64,000 bases of DNA, taken from NCBI GenBank assembly GCA_027422505.1, contig JAPQWV010000002.1, positions 22,794,501 through 22,858,500 of the forward strand, in the 5' to 3' direction. How positions within the stretch are numbered: the stretch's first letter is position 1; the number at the start of each line of letters is the position of its first letter. The notes under the pieces are model-generated. The model searched no databases, was not told the origin of the DNA, and saw only the letters and a list, made by a program, of their open reading frames with translations. This DNA is from Craterostigma plantagineum. Its lineage: Eukaryota > Streptophyta > Magnoliopsida > Lamiales > Linderniaceae. Of the stretch, positions 1 through 10,620 are shown one piece after another. Made by a program: the position numbers and the translations under genes.

Positions 1-486
1 ACTTCATCGAAAGCGATGACCCCTTAATTTTCTCAGCAGGCGTTCTAAAACTTAGCAACCGCTCGCACTCGTCCATCCACTATGTGACCGTCCTCGTTTG
101 GATCACACCGGAGACACAACTACCATCTACAGGCAAACTCCACGAAATTCCTACGTCCTGTAAAGTAACAGTCGCCTCCCCGACAAAAATTAAACGTATG
201 GGTCTCCTTCCTCCAACGCTCTACCAATGCTGTAATCAAATGAGGTCAACCTCTCCGATATACAGCTGTAGACGCTGTATAGACCCATATCGTTCAACTT
301 ATCTAATAAGCGACCGTGTAGAATGTTCGGTGCTTCTCTCGTACCACACACAACATTCTCTAATGATCTAATCTTAATAGTCCTATCTATCGCACCCTCA
401 TCTAACAATAAATTGCTACTACGGTGATTTGACTGCATCGTCAACACCGAACTATCAAAAGGCCCGTAATAAGAATCCAAATCCAT
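1..486 (-). pseudogene. Plant mobile domain (PMD) gene, broken and truncated by the window edge
   Basis: I infer a degenerate member of the PMD family (the 'aminotransferase-like' or PP7-long-form family of plant genomes). From an ATG at 486 the minus strand reads through the family's N-terminal signature, GPFDSSVLTMQSNHRS. It then reaches HGRLLDKLNDMGLY and a SISERLTSFDYSIGRALEE-like stretch. At about 205 a one-base frame change is needed to continue into ERWRKETHTFNF, which matches the family's ERWRPETHTFHLP motif. In-frame stops follow in the remaining bases to position 1. PMD proteins occur as host genes (MAIN/MAIL type) and inside Gypsy and Mutator-like elements. The frameshift and stops favour a dead transposon copy. 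A second, better preserved PMD gene lies at 60595-62547. Confidence 0.7.
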
Positions 487-639
487 TCTACAATAAAGAA
501 AACGACGTATAACTAAATCAATCATGATTACTATTGTAAAAATATCGACGATAAAACAAAATACTTCGTAAAATAAAAAAATAGCATATAACGAGGCACG
601 GGGATCGCTCACAGGAGGTAATCGCGCGTAGATCATCAC

Positions 640-985
640 GGGGTCAAGGGGGGCAGTGGCGGGTCGAGGCGGAGGAGGGTCGCGGCTGGCGGCGGCGGAT
701 CGAGGCGGGACGGCGGGTCGAGGCGGCTGCGGGTCGAGGCGGGACGGCGGGCAGCTGCGGGTCGCGGCTTCACAGGTCGTCCAGGCGGGGCGGCGGTCGC
801 GGTGGGAGGAGGAGGTCGTCGAGCTGAGGCGGGCCGGCAGTCGCGATGGGCGGCGGCTGACAGAAGGACGTCGACGAGGCGGGTGGCGTCGAGCAGAAGG
901 TGATGTGGCGGCGTCGAGGCATCGAGGCGGCGGCTCGAGGAGGCAGCGGTCGCGTCTCTTCGTCTTCGTCGCTTAGATCTGGCTA
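640..985. repeat. GC-rich low-complexity block
   Basis: This stretch is built from irregular repeats of GGTCGAGGCGG and related G-rich words. An open frame crosses it, but its product is only Gly, Arg, Ala and Ser, so I do not call a gene. Similar GC-rich coding-like blocks occur in both CACTA elements of this window (3600-4170 and 7740-8240), so this may be a fragment of a related element. Confidence 0.5.
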
Positions 986-1237
986 TAATAAACCAGATCT
1001 AACTCGTTAGAACTTCTTACGAATTATGAGTTATAACTTGTAATAACTGCGTACGAGTTACGCCAGCTCAGGCGAATGCCAGCGAGGCGACGTAACTCGT
1101 GGGTACTTAGTACGAGTTACATAACTCGTATGATATAAATACGAACTGCTATCTTTTATTAATGAATTCATTTTTATGTTTATTTTTTTAATGGTTGAAT
1201 TTTTTAATTATTTTATTAATACTACCACCAACTTACT
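986..1237. other. Unassigned stretch with repeated ACGAGTTA motifs
   Basis: Positions 1000-1135 contain several direct and inverted copies of ACGAGTTA/TAACTCGT around a GC-rich centre, giving a weak foldback appearance. No target duplication or coding potential is visible. It could be the remnant of a small inverted-repeat element. Confidence 0.3.
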
Positions 1238-1332
1238 ATATATATATATATGTGTGTGTACTAAAAATATTGGGCCCCCTTCCAAAGCTGGGCCCGAGGC
1301 GACCGCCTCGTTGGCCTCATAGAAGCTACGGG

Positions 1333-1380
<48 letters not shown>
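1238..1380. repeat. Paired (TA)n/(TG)n microsatellites around a GC-rich core
   Basis: A (TA)n tract turning into (TG)n lies at 1238-1260, and a longer (TA)n tract ending in (CA)n at about 1335-1380. The 75-bp core between them contains GGGCCC-type palindromes. A perfect 17-nt hairpin with the stem GCCGTGC/GCACGGC follows at about 1392-1408. Confidence 0.75.
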
Positions 1381-1408
1381 CTAATGGTGAAGCCGTGCGT
1401 TGCACGGC

Positions 1409-2944
1409 ATTATACCAACAATAGTCTGGGCACTAAAAAATACGTATTTTGATATAAAGAGAAAATCAAAGCATGTACGCATTCAAAACGTATTCTGATA
1501 TAAATTAATACAAAGATGTGATGTTAGATTGATCATAGCACGTACATGCATACTCGTATGAAATAAATTACATGCATTAACAATGCGACGTTGCACTCTA
1601 ATATCTACAAAAAATGTTGAAATATTCATTAACTCGTGCTTAGCAACAAGATGATTGATACATATGTTGGTGTAACATTACATTAGAGAAATTTTTTATA
1701 ATTGATGTTAAAGCAAATATTAAAATGTTTCAAAGAACCTTAAAATCATAAGTATCCGATTCATTTCCAAGTTATGAAAAGAAAAACATATGTCTAACTT
1801 GCAGATAGTTCCGACAAAAACTTACTTCTAGTTATTATCTTTGTTTGGATATATTTTTAGTCCCCTAAGTAATAAATCTTAGCTCCATTACTACAAAAAG
1901 CTTCTAAAGTTCCAAGCAATTAACGCCGAGTATTCCATTTTTATGTTAAAAGGACACAAAAACTATTTCCACAAATAGAGAACTAAGTAAAAACATTTTT
2001 ATTGTGCACTTAAGCATTCTAAAACGTAATATTGAACTTTGTCTGCCCTATTTCCCTTGATCATTAGAAATTCCACTATCTTGGTAAGTCTGCATGCTTG
2101 CTTCATTTCTCTCTTTATTTCTTTTGTGCCTCATCGAATTGTTCTTATATTGCATTCCCCCTATCACGTTATGTATGCACAACGAACCACATGGCTCGAT
2201 AGCGGGCTCATAGTCACCCACCGTTTATCTATCATATATATTTTATTAAATGTATTATGCTTATATGTGATTTAATTATTATTTACATATTTAGTTAAAT
2301 ATGACATATATAAGTTTGCGTTATTATAACATCTTGGAAATACAGGTAACCCAAACAGATAATTTAAATAATTTTATTAAATTAACAATCTCATATGTTA
2401 TTTAGTTATTATTTATAGTTTTAGCTTATTATGATATACAAGCTCGTCGAAATAAGAACGAAATCAACTTTGAAATACAAGTAACCCTTACAGATAATTA
2501 AGATAGATTTCATTAAATATAAGTTATTTAATTATTATTTATATATTTTGTTGAACATGATAGAGACTTTTGCATTATAATAAGAAAAAATAAACAAAAA
2601 AGAAAAAGAGAAAATAATCAACCTAGAAATACAGGATGCAAATACAGATAATTAAAGGCAATCAATAACCTGCAAACCACATTGACAACTGGCCAGCAAG
2701 TAATAGATATATACTTCTCTCTCCCTTTCACTCAACCAAAAATGCCCTAACCCTACACCTAGCCGCCACCCTTCTCTTTTTCTCCTCCTCTAGCTTTCTT
2801 TTTTTTTTATTCTTTTTTTTTTCCTGTTTTATAGATTAAAAAAAAGGTTTTGTATCCCGGCCTCCACCTCCGTACCGAGCCTCCGCCTCCACCTCCTCCT
2901 CCGCCTTCGCCTTGCCGCCCTCGCCACCTCCGCGCCCCCGCCGC
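1409..2944. other. AT-rich intergenic DNA
   Basis: No supportable gene is visible on either strand. The end of the stretch (2760-2945) is a pyrimidine-rich then CCGCC-rich tract that looks like an old untranslated leader or simple repeat. The solo LTR inserted directly after it. Confidence 0.5.
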
Positions 2945-3309
2945 CTCCGTGTAATACCAGTAAAAAAATTAATACGGGATTTTGCTGTAGTTATCTGTAT
3001 AATTATTCTTCAGAGTAAGAAATAGGATCACGAAATTTAAAGTTGCGCAATGAAAATATGAATTTAATAACTTCGAATTTATTCCGAGATTTATCAAAGA
3101 ATTAAATATAATTGATACAATTAGGAAAAGTTGTTGGGCCACATTTAATACTCGAAACTTAGGCCAAATTTGACTATTCTTGGGCCCAAATAGGAATGGG
3201 ATTTCTTAGGTTTAAGGTAAAGCTTACCTTGTCTAATCAATTCCAAATCCCAAGGTTACCATGTATATCTAAAGATAAACACATACACTAAGCATTTCAC
3301 GGAAACTTG

Positions 3310-4567
3310 AACTACAAAAATAAGTTCAATTAGCGACAGAGCAAACCGTTGGAAAATCGTCGCTAATACGTTTTTTTCGACGGAACACTGTCGTCGCAAA
3401 AATGCCCGTTGGAAATAAGTGACCGTGGGAAAAGTCGTCGCAAAAATTTAGCGACGGAATATGCGACGGATAAACCGTCGCTAAAAAGAAAAATAAAATT
3501 AAAAAAAAACGTGTGCGGCGACTCTTTCCGTCGCAAATATCAACTGAAAAAATAAAAAAAAAAGAGGTCGCCGGATCCCGTTTCCGGGACCGTGCGGCCA
3601 CTCAACAGTACCCGAACAAGCCGAGCAACCACCACGCGCCGCTACCGGCCCAGATCCGCCGCCGCGATACCTCTCGCCACCGCCGCTGCCTTCGCTGCCC
3701 AGATCCGCCGCTGAAAACTCAGACCCGCCCCACAAATCCGCCTCGCCGACATCGCTCGAGGCTAGGTACAGCCGCTATCGCCAGATCCGCCGGAGAGCAG
3801 CGGCCCATCAGCCTGCCACCGTTGCTGTCTTCCTCGCCAGATCCGCCGGAGAGCAGCCTTCTCTGCCCAGATCCGCTGTCGATCGGCCGCCACGAGACCT
3901 CTCGCCACCGCCGCTGCCTTCGCTGCCCAGATCCGCCGCTGAAAACTCAGATCCGCCCCTCAGATCCGCTCGCCGACCTCGCTCGAGGCCAGGTACAGGC
4001 GCCATCGCCAGATCCGCCGGAGAGCAGCGGCCCATCAGCCTCGCCACCGTTGCTGTCTTCATCGCCAGGTTCGCCGGAGAGCAGCCTTCTCTGCCCAGAT
4101 CCGCCGCCGATCATCGTCGTCGCTGTCAGCTCGTCGCTGTCCGCCGCTCGTCGTCGCTGTCAGAAAGGAAGATGAAGAAATGAATGAAATGAGAGAGACA
4201 GAGAGGAAGATGAGGAAAAAGACATGGTGAAAAATAATGAGCGGGAGATGGGAAGAAAAAGGGGGCATGTAATTTTTTATGTAAACTTGCGACGGATAAG
4301 CCGTCGCAAAGGCCGTTGCTAAAACATTCAACGGACTATTCCGTCGCGGCGACGGAGACCGTCGGAACTTTTTCAGACGGAAAAACCGTCGCAGTTCGTC
4401 ACTACGTTTATTCGACGACCGTTGAATATATACCGACGGTTCTTGCGACCGAGTTACCGTCGCTAACTTCGGCGACGGATTTTCCGTCGGAAATTGCCGT
4501 TGCAAAATGTTACGACCGAGTTTTCTGTCGTGCTCTCCGTCGGTATCTGAACTTTTTTTTTGTAGTG
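3310..4567. mobile_element. Small non-autonomous CACTA-type element
   Basis: The right end reads inward as CACTACAAAAAAAAAGTTCA, and the left end as AACTACAAAAATAAGTTCA (first C lost). Subterminal zones (3330-3490 and 4280-4550) are packed with GCGACGG / CCGTCGC repeats in both orientations, as in CACTA subterminal regions. The centre is GC-rich with no transposase. No convincing 3-bp target duplication is visible (TTG against CAT). It lies inside the solo LTR and is therefore younger than that LTR. Confidence 0.72.
3660..4110 (+). repeat. Internal direct duplication in the small CACTA element
   Basis: The segment starting CTCTCGCCACCGCCGCTGCC at about 3672 recurs almost unchanged about 228 bp later at about 3900, including the word CAGATCCGCCGCTGAAAAC. 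Two GC-rich units of about 220-230 bp therefore make up most of the core. An open frame crosses it on each strand, with a Pro/Arg/Ser-rich product resembling no protein I know. Confidence 0.7.
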
Positions 4568-4949
4568 CATCGACATCTTCAAACAATATCAAGACAACAA
4601 CGAGTCATAAGGTATGTGAGGGTTTCGTGCTTAACATGCTTAATATGTTTCCAAAGTGTATGTTTCTATAAAATCATATGTTAAGCATAAGGAGGTGTCG
4701 AATTCATCATGATTAAGAACCCCTGAAACACTTAGTTCAATTCATGAGTGGGTATTTACATGAGTAAATGATTACGCAACTTCAATATACAGTTGGAAAT
4801 GAATTATGTGAACATGATTTATACTTTAGTGAAAATCGTGATCTTGAAATAGTTATATCAAATATCTACATCTTAAACTTAACTGGGAGGGCCATCGAGA
4901 AAACCCTAACCTTCATTTTAGGTTCATGAGTATTTAAATGATAACAGTT

Positions 4950-5370
4950 CTAGTAATTTCGAGACATACAATAGAATGATGTCGAGATGTATAATAAAGG
5001 GATTTCGATATGAACAATAGCAAGACTTCGACATGAATAAATGAAAGATGTCGAGAGGTAATAGGAGGAGATGTCGAGATGAATAGTAAACAGATTTAGA
5101 TAGGTATAGTAGGAAGATATCGAGATATATTTATAAGGATTTCGACTTCGACATTTATAAGATTTTGACATTTAACCAGATCTCGACATTTCTATATAAT
5201 TTCGACATTCTCCATGTCATTTCGACATTTAGCATTCCTAACCAATCTCGACATTTTGTAAAGATTTCGACAGTGTCAAAGAGAAGATCTCGACATTTTA
5301 TAAGCATGTTATAAGATCTCGACATTTTGGGTGTTACTTAAAAGTCTCGACATTTAACCTCCCCAACAAA
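4950..5370 (+). repeat. Cluster of TCGACATTT-like words in the solo LTR
   Basis: About 400 bp holds many irregularly spaced copies of TCGACATTT or TCGAGATG variants. It sits in what would be the U3 half of the LTR. The young LTRs at 39892 and 46006 lack an obvious counterpart, so it is specific to this copy or subfamily. Confidence 0.5.
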
Positions 5371-6562
5371 ATTTCGGCACTAAGTAGTTCTCAACAAATT
5401 AGGGTTTTTATCATTTTAGGGTTTTCGTGATAATTTTAGGGTTTCGAGACTTAGAGTTTGGAAATTTCGAAATTAGGTGACTTCATAAATATACTGATAT
5501 AATAATATTTTGTGCTAAGAGATTCGAACTGTAGGGAATTCACCAGGATTGTCGACTGATTTTATCGGGAGGATAGGTAGGTGAATTATTCATCTACAAT
5601 ACGTAAACACATGTATGTGCTTTATGTGCTTCTATGTGATTAAATGATTACGTGATTTACGTGTTATACATATTTTATGTACGGTTCATGTGGATCATGC
5701 TTTTATGTTATCACGTTTATATGCATGGCATATGCATATCATATCACAGGGGTTAGATAGTTACACCGTATTGAGACGGTTGATTTGAAATTTTGTCGAG
5801 CGGGGTAGAATGAGATGTTTGTGATTTTTGTTGTTGATTCGTTGAGGAGTCGAGGTTGGTACTCGTATGACACCTGACGGCAGACAGGCGTGATCGATCT
5901 GTCTACATGGGCGTGAACGTCCCGAGGTGCAAAACCGTCGTGATTATATTTCAGCGGAGGGAGCGACCTGACAGGGCAGTTGCGTGATCGTCAAAACGTT
6001 GTCGGCGTAGGCTACCGCTTACGGAAGAGCGGCCTAGTAGGGCAGTTGCGTGATCGTCAAAACGCTGCTAGTGTAAGCTTCCGTATATTATTATTATGGG
6101 CGCGCGAAGTGTCGAGTCTGACCTAGGGCCCTGTGTTAGGTTATGAGATAGGAATGTGGAAAGAAAAAGAGCGAACATTGCATGCGAGATATTGGGCTCG
6201 GGAATAAGCGTTCACGTGCATACATGCATTTTATTCACCTACTGGGCAAATCGCTCAGTGTTTACGTGTTGTAGGTACTAAAGTCTGACGCCGACACGCG
6301 TCAAGACTGAGGCGGCTGGTGGCGGTGCTCCACGGACTTTTGAGGGCAGGGCGGTACATGGATGAAGACCTGTGGAGCGATAATAGGGGTTTTTGTTCTT
6401 TTGACATTTTTGGGGCTACGCTCGTTGTACAGATACTACTATGTAAAATAATATTTTATTATATTATATTATTTTAGGAAAAAGTTTTTATTAAAGGGTC
6501 TTCAGCGACTTACGTTGCGAAAATCCGCCACTAATCTTAGTTAGAGAAGTAGGGTCGCTATT

Positions 6563-6856
6563 CTCCGCCACCTCAGCCTCGCCGCCTGCCACCGTTCTCC
6601 CACGGGTCTCCCGAGTTGGGAGCTCGAGTCTCCCGACCCACCGGGCAGAGAGTTTTTTCTCCCTCATTGGAGCATTTTCTCCCTTTGTGGAGCCTTGTCC
6701 GATGAAATCAAGATTCACGTCAAAGACCGAAGAAAATGATGAATGGGTCGAATTTGGGCCTGTGCAAGCAGGCCTACATCACAGGGCCACAAATTCGGCC
6801 CAGTACAAGATGGGGCCACAAAAATGAAAATGTGGCCTAGTAAAGACTATTACTTG
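6563..6856. other. Spacer, possibly the left part of a hAT-like remnant
   Basis: Positions 6750-6850 (GGGCCTGTGCAAGCAGGCC, then a GGGCCACA tract) resemble the start of the hAT MITE at 21136-21505. Positions 7290-7325 (GGCCCAGGGCCTCCC) could be the matching right end. If so, the foldback MITE at 6857-7177 inserted into it. No target duplication was recognised. The rest (6563-6740) shows no gene. Confidence 0.3.
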
Positions 6857-7177
6857 GGGTTGGGATCCTCTATTCCACTTTCTGTATTCCACTCCGTATT
6901 CCAACGAACGAAAATCGTTACACATCCCCCCGACAAGTGTTAAAACACACATAAACATCATTACACATATGAATTTCATTACAACAAGTGTTTAAACAAA
7001 AAAATAGAAAAATACGTAATAATGAGGTTGTTTTTTTTGTTTAAACACTTGTTGTAATGAAATTCATAGGTGTAATGATGTTTATGTGTGTTTTAACACT
7101 TGTCGGGGGGAGGTGTAATGATTCGTTCGTTGGAATACGGAGTGGAATACAGAAAATGGAATAGAGGATCTCAACCC
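6857..7177. mobile_element. Foldback MITE with a 9-bp duplication (Mutator type), copy 1
   Basis: The element is one long inverted repeat. The left arm starts GGGTTGGGATCCTCTATTCC and the right arm is its near-complement, with a short AT-rich loop near 7000. The perfect 9-bp duplication TATTACTTG at 6848-6856 and 7178-7186 is the length left by Mutator-like transposases. There is no coding capacity, so it would need a transposase in trans. A second copy of the family is at about 15089-15453. Confidence 0.9.
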
Positions 7178-7186
7178 TATTACTTG

Positions 7187-7494
7187 GGGCAATAGATGCG
7201 GCTCGTTTGGCTTAAAAAATCATTGTAAATTAACTAATCGAAAAAGGGCCCGTAAACTAATTAATATAAAGATAAAAAATTTTCTAATAAGGCCACATAA
7301 GGGCCAAAGGCCCAGGGCCTCCCAAAACGAAAAAGCGACCGTGTCATGAATATCGTAGATTTAGCTTAATAGCTATTTTGTGGTAAGTTCTTTAGTTCTT
7401 CGCGTTCAAGATCCTGTATCTTGTTTTCTGTCGGTTTTTTCTTTTTGTTTGATTGGTTCAAGCTCTGTGTGAGCTTTTATTTATCACTACAAAA
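7187..7494. other. Spacer between foldback MITE and CACTA element
   Basis: No gene is visible. The first half contains repeated GGCCC words that may belong to a hAT-like remnant (see 6563-6856). The second half is unremarkable AT-rich DNA. Confidence 0.4.
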
Positions 7495-7739
7495 AAAAAA
7501 GCAAAGCTACCGACCATGTTTTAGCGACTACAGATATGTAGTTGCCAACTACCGACTACAAATCTTTTTTACCGACTAAAAGAAATTAGTCGGCATCCCG
7601 ACTACGTAAATAGTCGGTAAGTCAAGGTAGGTAGTCGGTAAATAATTCACCGACTACACCTACCGACTACAATATTGTAGTCGGTAAGTCTAATCCCTAA
7701 AAGACATCAATTTTCGTATCTGAAACACAAAAAATAAAA

Positions 7740-8240
7740 TTCCTCCGTACCATCCCGTCCCGCCATCGACGTACCGCTCCGCCCCTCGCCGTTCCGTCCC
7801 ACCGCTCTCCGAGCGTAGCCGCCCCACCGCATCGCAGCAGCCCCACCTTGCAGCCGCGCCCCACCACTCGCAGCCCCGACCCACCACTCTTAGCCGTGCC
7901 CCACCACTCGCAGCAGCGCCTCGCCGGCCCGATACACCACTCTCAGCCGCGGCTGGCCGCCCCGACCACCCACCCCTCTCAGCCGCGACTCACCCCTCTC
8001 AGCCGCCCCGCCTCACAGACGCCCCACCCCTCTCAGCCGGCCCGCTCCACCCCTCTCAGATGCCACCCCTCGCTGCCCCGCCTCCCAGCCGCCCGCCCCT
8101 CTCGCAGCCCTGTCGAAGCTGCCCCGACCCTTGTAGCAGCTGCACCTCTTCTCATGGCCTGCTCGCAGCCCGGTCCCAGCTTCCTCGCCGCTCGTAGCCC
8201 GCTTGTAGCTGCTCCGCCGCTCGCAGCCCGCTCCTAGCTG
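7740..8240 (+). repeat. GC-rich minisatellite-like block inside the CACTA element
   Basis: The block consists of irregular units around CCCCACCACTCGCAGCC and CCACCCCTCTCAGCCG. It is open in several frames, giving Pro/Ser/Arg/Ala-rich products. Position and composition mirror the core of the small CACTA element at 3310-4567. I treat it as non-coding. Confidence 0.5.
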
Positions 8241-8841
8241 TTTATCGCACAACCATCGCAGCCCGTCGGTAATCATTCACTACTTTTGGTCTCTCGACTT
8301 GTTGTCAAGTAATATAATGATCGATATATAGTATTTATCTTTCTAATGATTGATATGTGAGTTTTAAATCTTTTGTTTTCTTTCTGATATATGGTTTATT
8401 GATATGTGTGACACATGGTATGTGATATTTCGGTGTTACTCGATATATCATTGATCTCTTATGTTGTGTGGTTGCATATTGTTGTATGACACATGATATG
8501 TGATATTTCTGTTATTCGATATATCATGGATCTGTTATGTTGTGTGGTTGCATATGTATACCATAATGTTTGTTAAGTTCCTAGCTAATTAGCGTTTTAT
8601 CGTATTATTAATATGCCTCTATTTGTTATCTTTCTGTGCAGTAGTCGTAATGAATTCGTACAGACAGTGGATGTATGATCAGTGAGACGGTAAATATTTA
8701 ACTTTAGTATTTATTACTATTTTTTTCTTTAGTCATCACTACTTTTATTATTTTTATTCTTATTATCATTATTAATTGTTTTTTCTGTCACGGCACTTAT
8801 TTACGTTAATTTTTCCATCTTTTCGCAGAATTCTACTTGGT
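8241..8841 (+). other. AT-rich CACTA interior with a possible exon remnant
   Basis: Most of this is AT-rich and featureless, with a loose duplication of the word GACACATGGTATGTGATATTTC near 8410 and 8487. At 8649-8690 an ATG opens NSYRQWMYDQ, then a stop. It resembles the start of CACTA transposase-associated proteins (a W-M-Y motif near the N-terminus). A GT follows and could be a splice donor. It is too short for a firm call. Confidence 0.35.
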
Positions 8842-10620
8842 GTATGACACGTAGCTCAAATACAGGACCTTTTTATTTGATAGTGAAATAGAAGCGACGT
8901 GCCGCCGTAACAACCGAGGGCGTACACGAAGGATGGACCACGACAACCAGGAGGAGGTCCACGACCATGATGAACAACATAACCATGAGGCAGTTCCTCC
9001 TCGTCCCACGCTGCTAAGTCGTGCACTTCCGGGATTGTTCGATGACAACGATCCGGTTGTCATTCCCGGAGGGCAGAATAACCATTTTGAGATTAAACCG
9101 GTTACATTACAAATGGTGACTGGTTCAGTCCAATTCCATGGGCTGACAAATGAGGACGCAAATGCTCATCTTTTAAAATTTTCACAAATTTGCAAAATAA
9201 TTAAATACCCCGCCGTTTCAGCGGAAGTTATACTATTAACGTTTTTCCATTTTCTTTGACAGGAAAGGCGCCAGAGTGGTTCTCGTCACTTGCACTCGCC
9301 TCTATCACTAGTTGGGAGGAACTGACGGAGTGTTTTCTAGGGAAGTACTACACTTTATCGAGAACTAGCGAGATCAGAAGCCAATTGGTAAATTTTAAGC
9401 AGGAAGGTGGCGAGACCCTGAGCGATGCGTGGCATAGATATAAGAGTCTTCTCAGGCGATGCCCGAACCATAGTATGCCGTTGAGCGTTCAGATTGCAAT
9501 CATTTTTCCTGGGACTGAGTACACAAAATAAGAGAATCGTCGATGACGGGTGTACACGAAATTTCATGGAGCTAGCCGACGAAGATGCACTCCAAGCCAT
9601 CGAGCGTATCGCAGCTTATTGCGCAAGGTATACTGAACAAGACTTAGACCGACGAGCTGTTGGAGTACACGAGATAAGTAATTCTACAGAAGCTCAATTT
9701 GAAGCTATACATAGGAGGTTAGACGAGATGCAAGGCAATGATCCCGAAACAGTAAACCACATTCACAATAGGCCGAGAAATGCATACTCAAACACGTACG
9801 GTTCAAGCTGGAGGAATCATCCGAAGTTGTCGTACGGAAATTCCCACTACCTAAAGCCTCCAGAAGCTCAGAATCAACAGAATGCACCTCCACCACCAAA
9901 ACAGAAAGCTGACTGGGAGCTAACGTCGAGAAGATGACTCATTATCAAAACGACCAAAATCGCAAGAATGATGAGAGGCTCGACAAGTTAGAGAATACAT
10001 TGCAAAGTTTGGCAAGCTCGATGAATCATTTGATAAGCTATTTGTCTGAACGCAAGTAGGGAACGCTCCCGAGCGATACAGAGAAGAACCCTCGAGAGTA
10101 TGCCAAAGCCATTCAGCTAAGAAATGGAAAGACGATCGAGCCAGCTCCGGAAAAGAAGAAGGCGACAATGGAGATCGGAGCAGAAAAGGCCGATCAGAAC
10201 AAAGCCGCGACCAAGGACGAGACATTAACGCCCATGAGGGAAAGCAAAAGGCGGAGATGTATCGGACAACTCACTAACAGAAAAGATGGCCGAACCACTG
10301 CCCTTATCAAGATCCGACCTCCATTTCCGGCAGTGCTACGAAAGGGAAAACAGGATAAACATTTCCAAAGTTTTATTGAAATATTTAGAAAACTTGAAAT
10401 TAATATTCCTTTTTGTGAAGCACTTTTGCATATTCCGAAGTACGCGAAGTTCATGAAGGAAATATTATCGAATCGAAATAAACTGGAAGCACACGGTACG
10501 GTAGCGCTTAATGAAGAATGCTCGGCTATGCTACAAAGGAAGTTACCACCAAAAACACAGAGGGAGTTTCTCTATCCCTTGTTCAATAGGCTCACTTTCT
10601 TTTACCAATGTTTTATGTGA
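8842..10620 (+). pseudogene. gag: Athila-type gag, broken
   Basis: This would encode the capsid precursor of a Ty3/Gypsy element of the Athila lineage. Reading starts at about 8842 (MTRSSNTG) and, after a one-base shift, gives FDSEIEATCRRNNRGRT. The retrotransposon gag domain follows: FHGLTNEDANAHLLKF at 9130-9180, then GKAPEWFSSL and TSWEELTECFLGKYY at 9262-9360. Later parts, LPSDTEKNPREYAKAIQLRN (about 10068) and INIPFCEALLHIPKYAKF, are Athila hallmarks before the protease. Several frameshifts and stops interrupt it (near 8870, 9258, 9530, 9935 and 10058). It lies inside the CACTA element with no LTR upstream. Confidence 0.82.

Larger units (their letters stand above)
2950..6562 (+). mobile_element. 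Solo LTR of a Tekay-like Gypsy element, with a CACTA insertion
   Basis: The left end TGTAATACC matches the LTR start at 39892 and 46006. The right end (6500-6562) matches those LTRs at GCGAAAATCCGCCA and GGTCGCTA. Shared internal blocks include the segment around 6225-6370 (CTACTGGGCAAA, CTCCACGGACTTTTGAGGG), which aligns with 42225-42320. A 5-bp duplication CTCCG flanks it (2945-2949 and 6563-6567). No primer-binding site or coding region follows, so it is a solo LTR. Without the 1.26-kb insert it is about 2.35 kb, against 2.65 kb for the young LTRs, and it is far more diverged. Confidence 0.82.

Noticed and set aside
656..976. Open reading frame of about 106 codons, Gly/Arg-rich
   Set aside because: It is a by-product of a G-rich repeat with no recognisable domain and no conserved-looking start context.
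1392..1408. Perfect hairpin GCCGTGC/GCACGGC as a Helitron terminus
   Set aside because: There is no CTAG-type 3' end followed by a T and no matching 5' TC end, so a Helitron cannot be supported.
3513..4175. Open frame of 220 codons in the small CACTA element
   Set aside because: The product is low-complexity and duplicated. The opposite strand is also open, as expected from GC-rich repeats.
3307..4570. 3-bp target duplication for the small CACTA element
   Set aside because: The flanks are TTG and CAT and do not match, so none is claimed.
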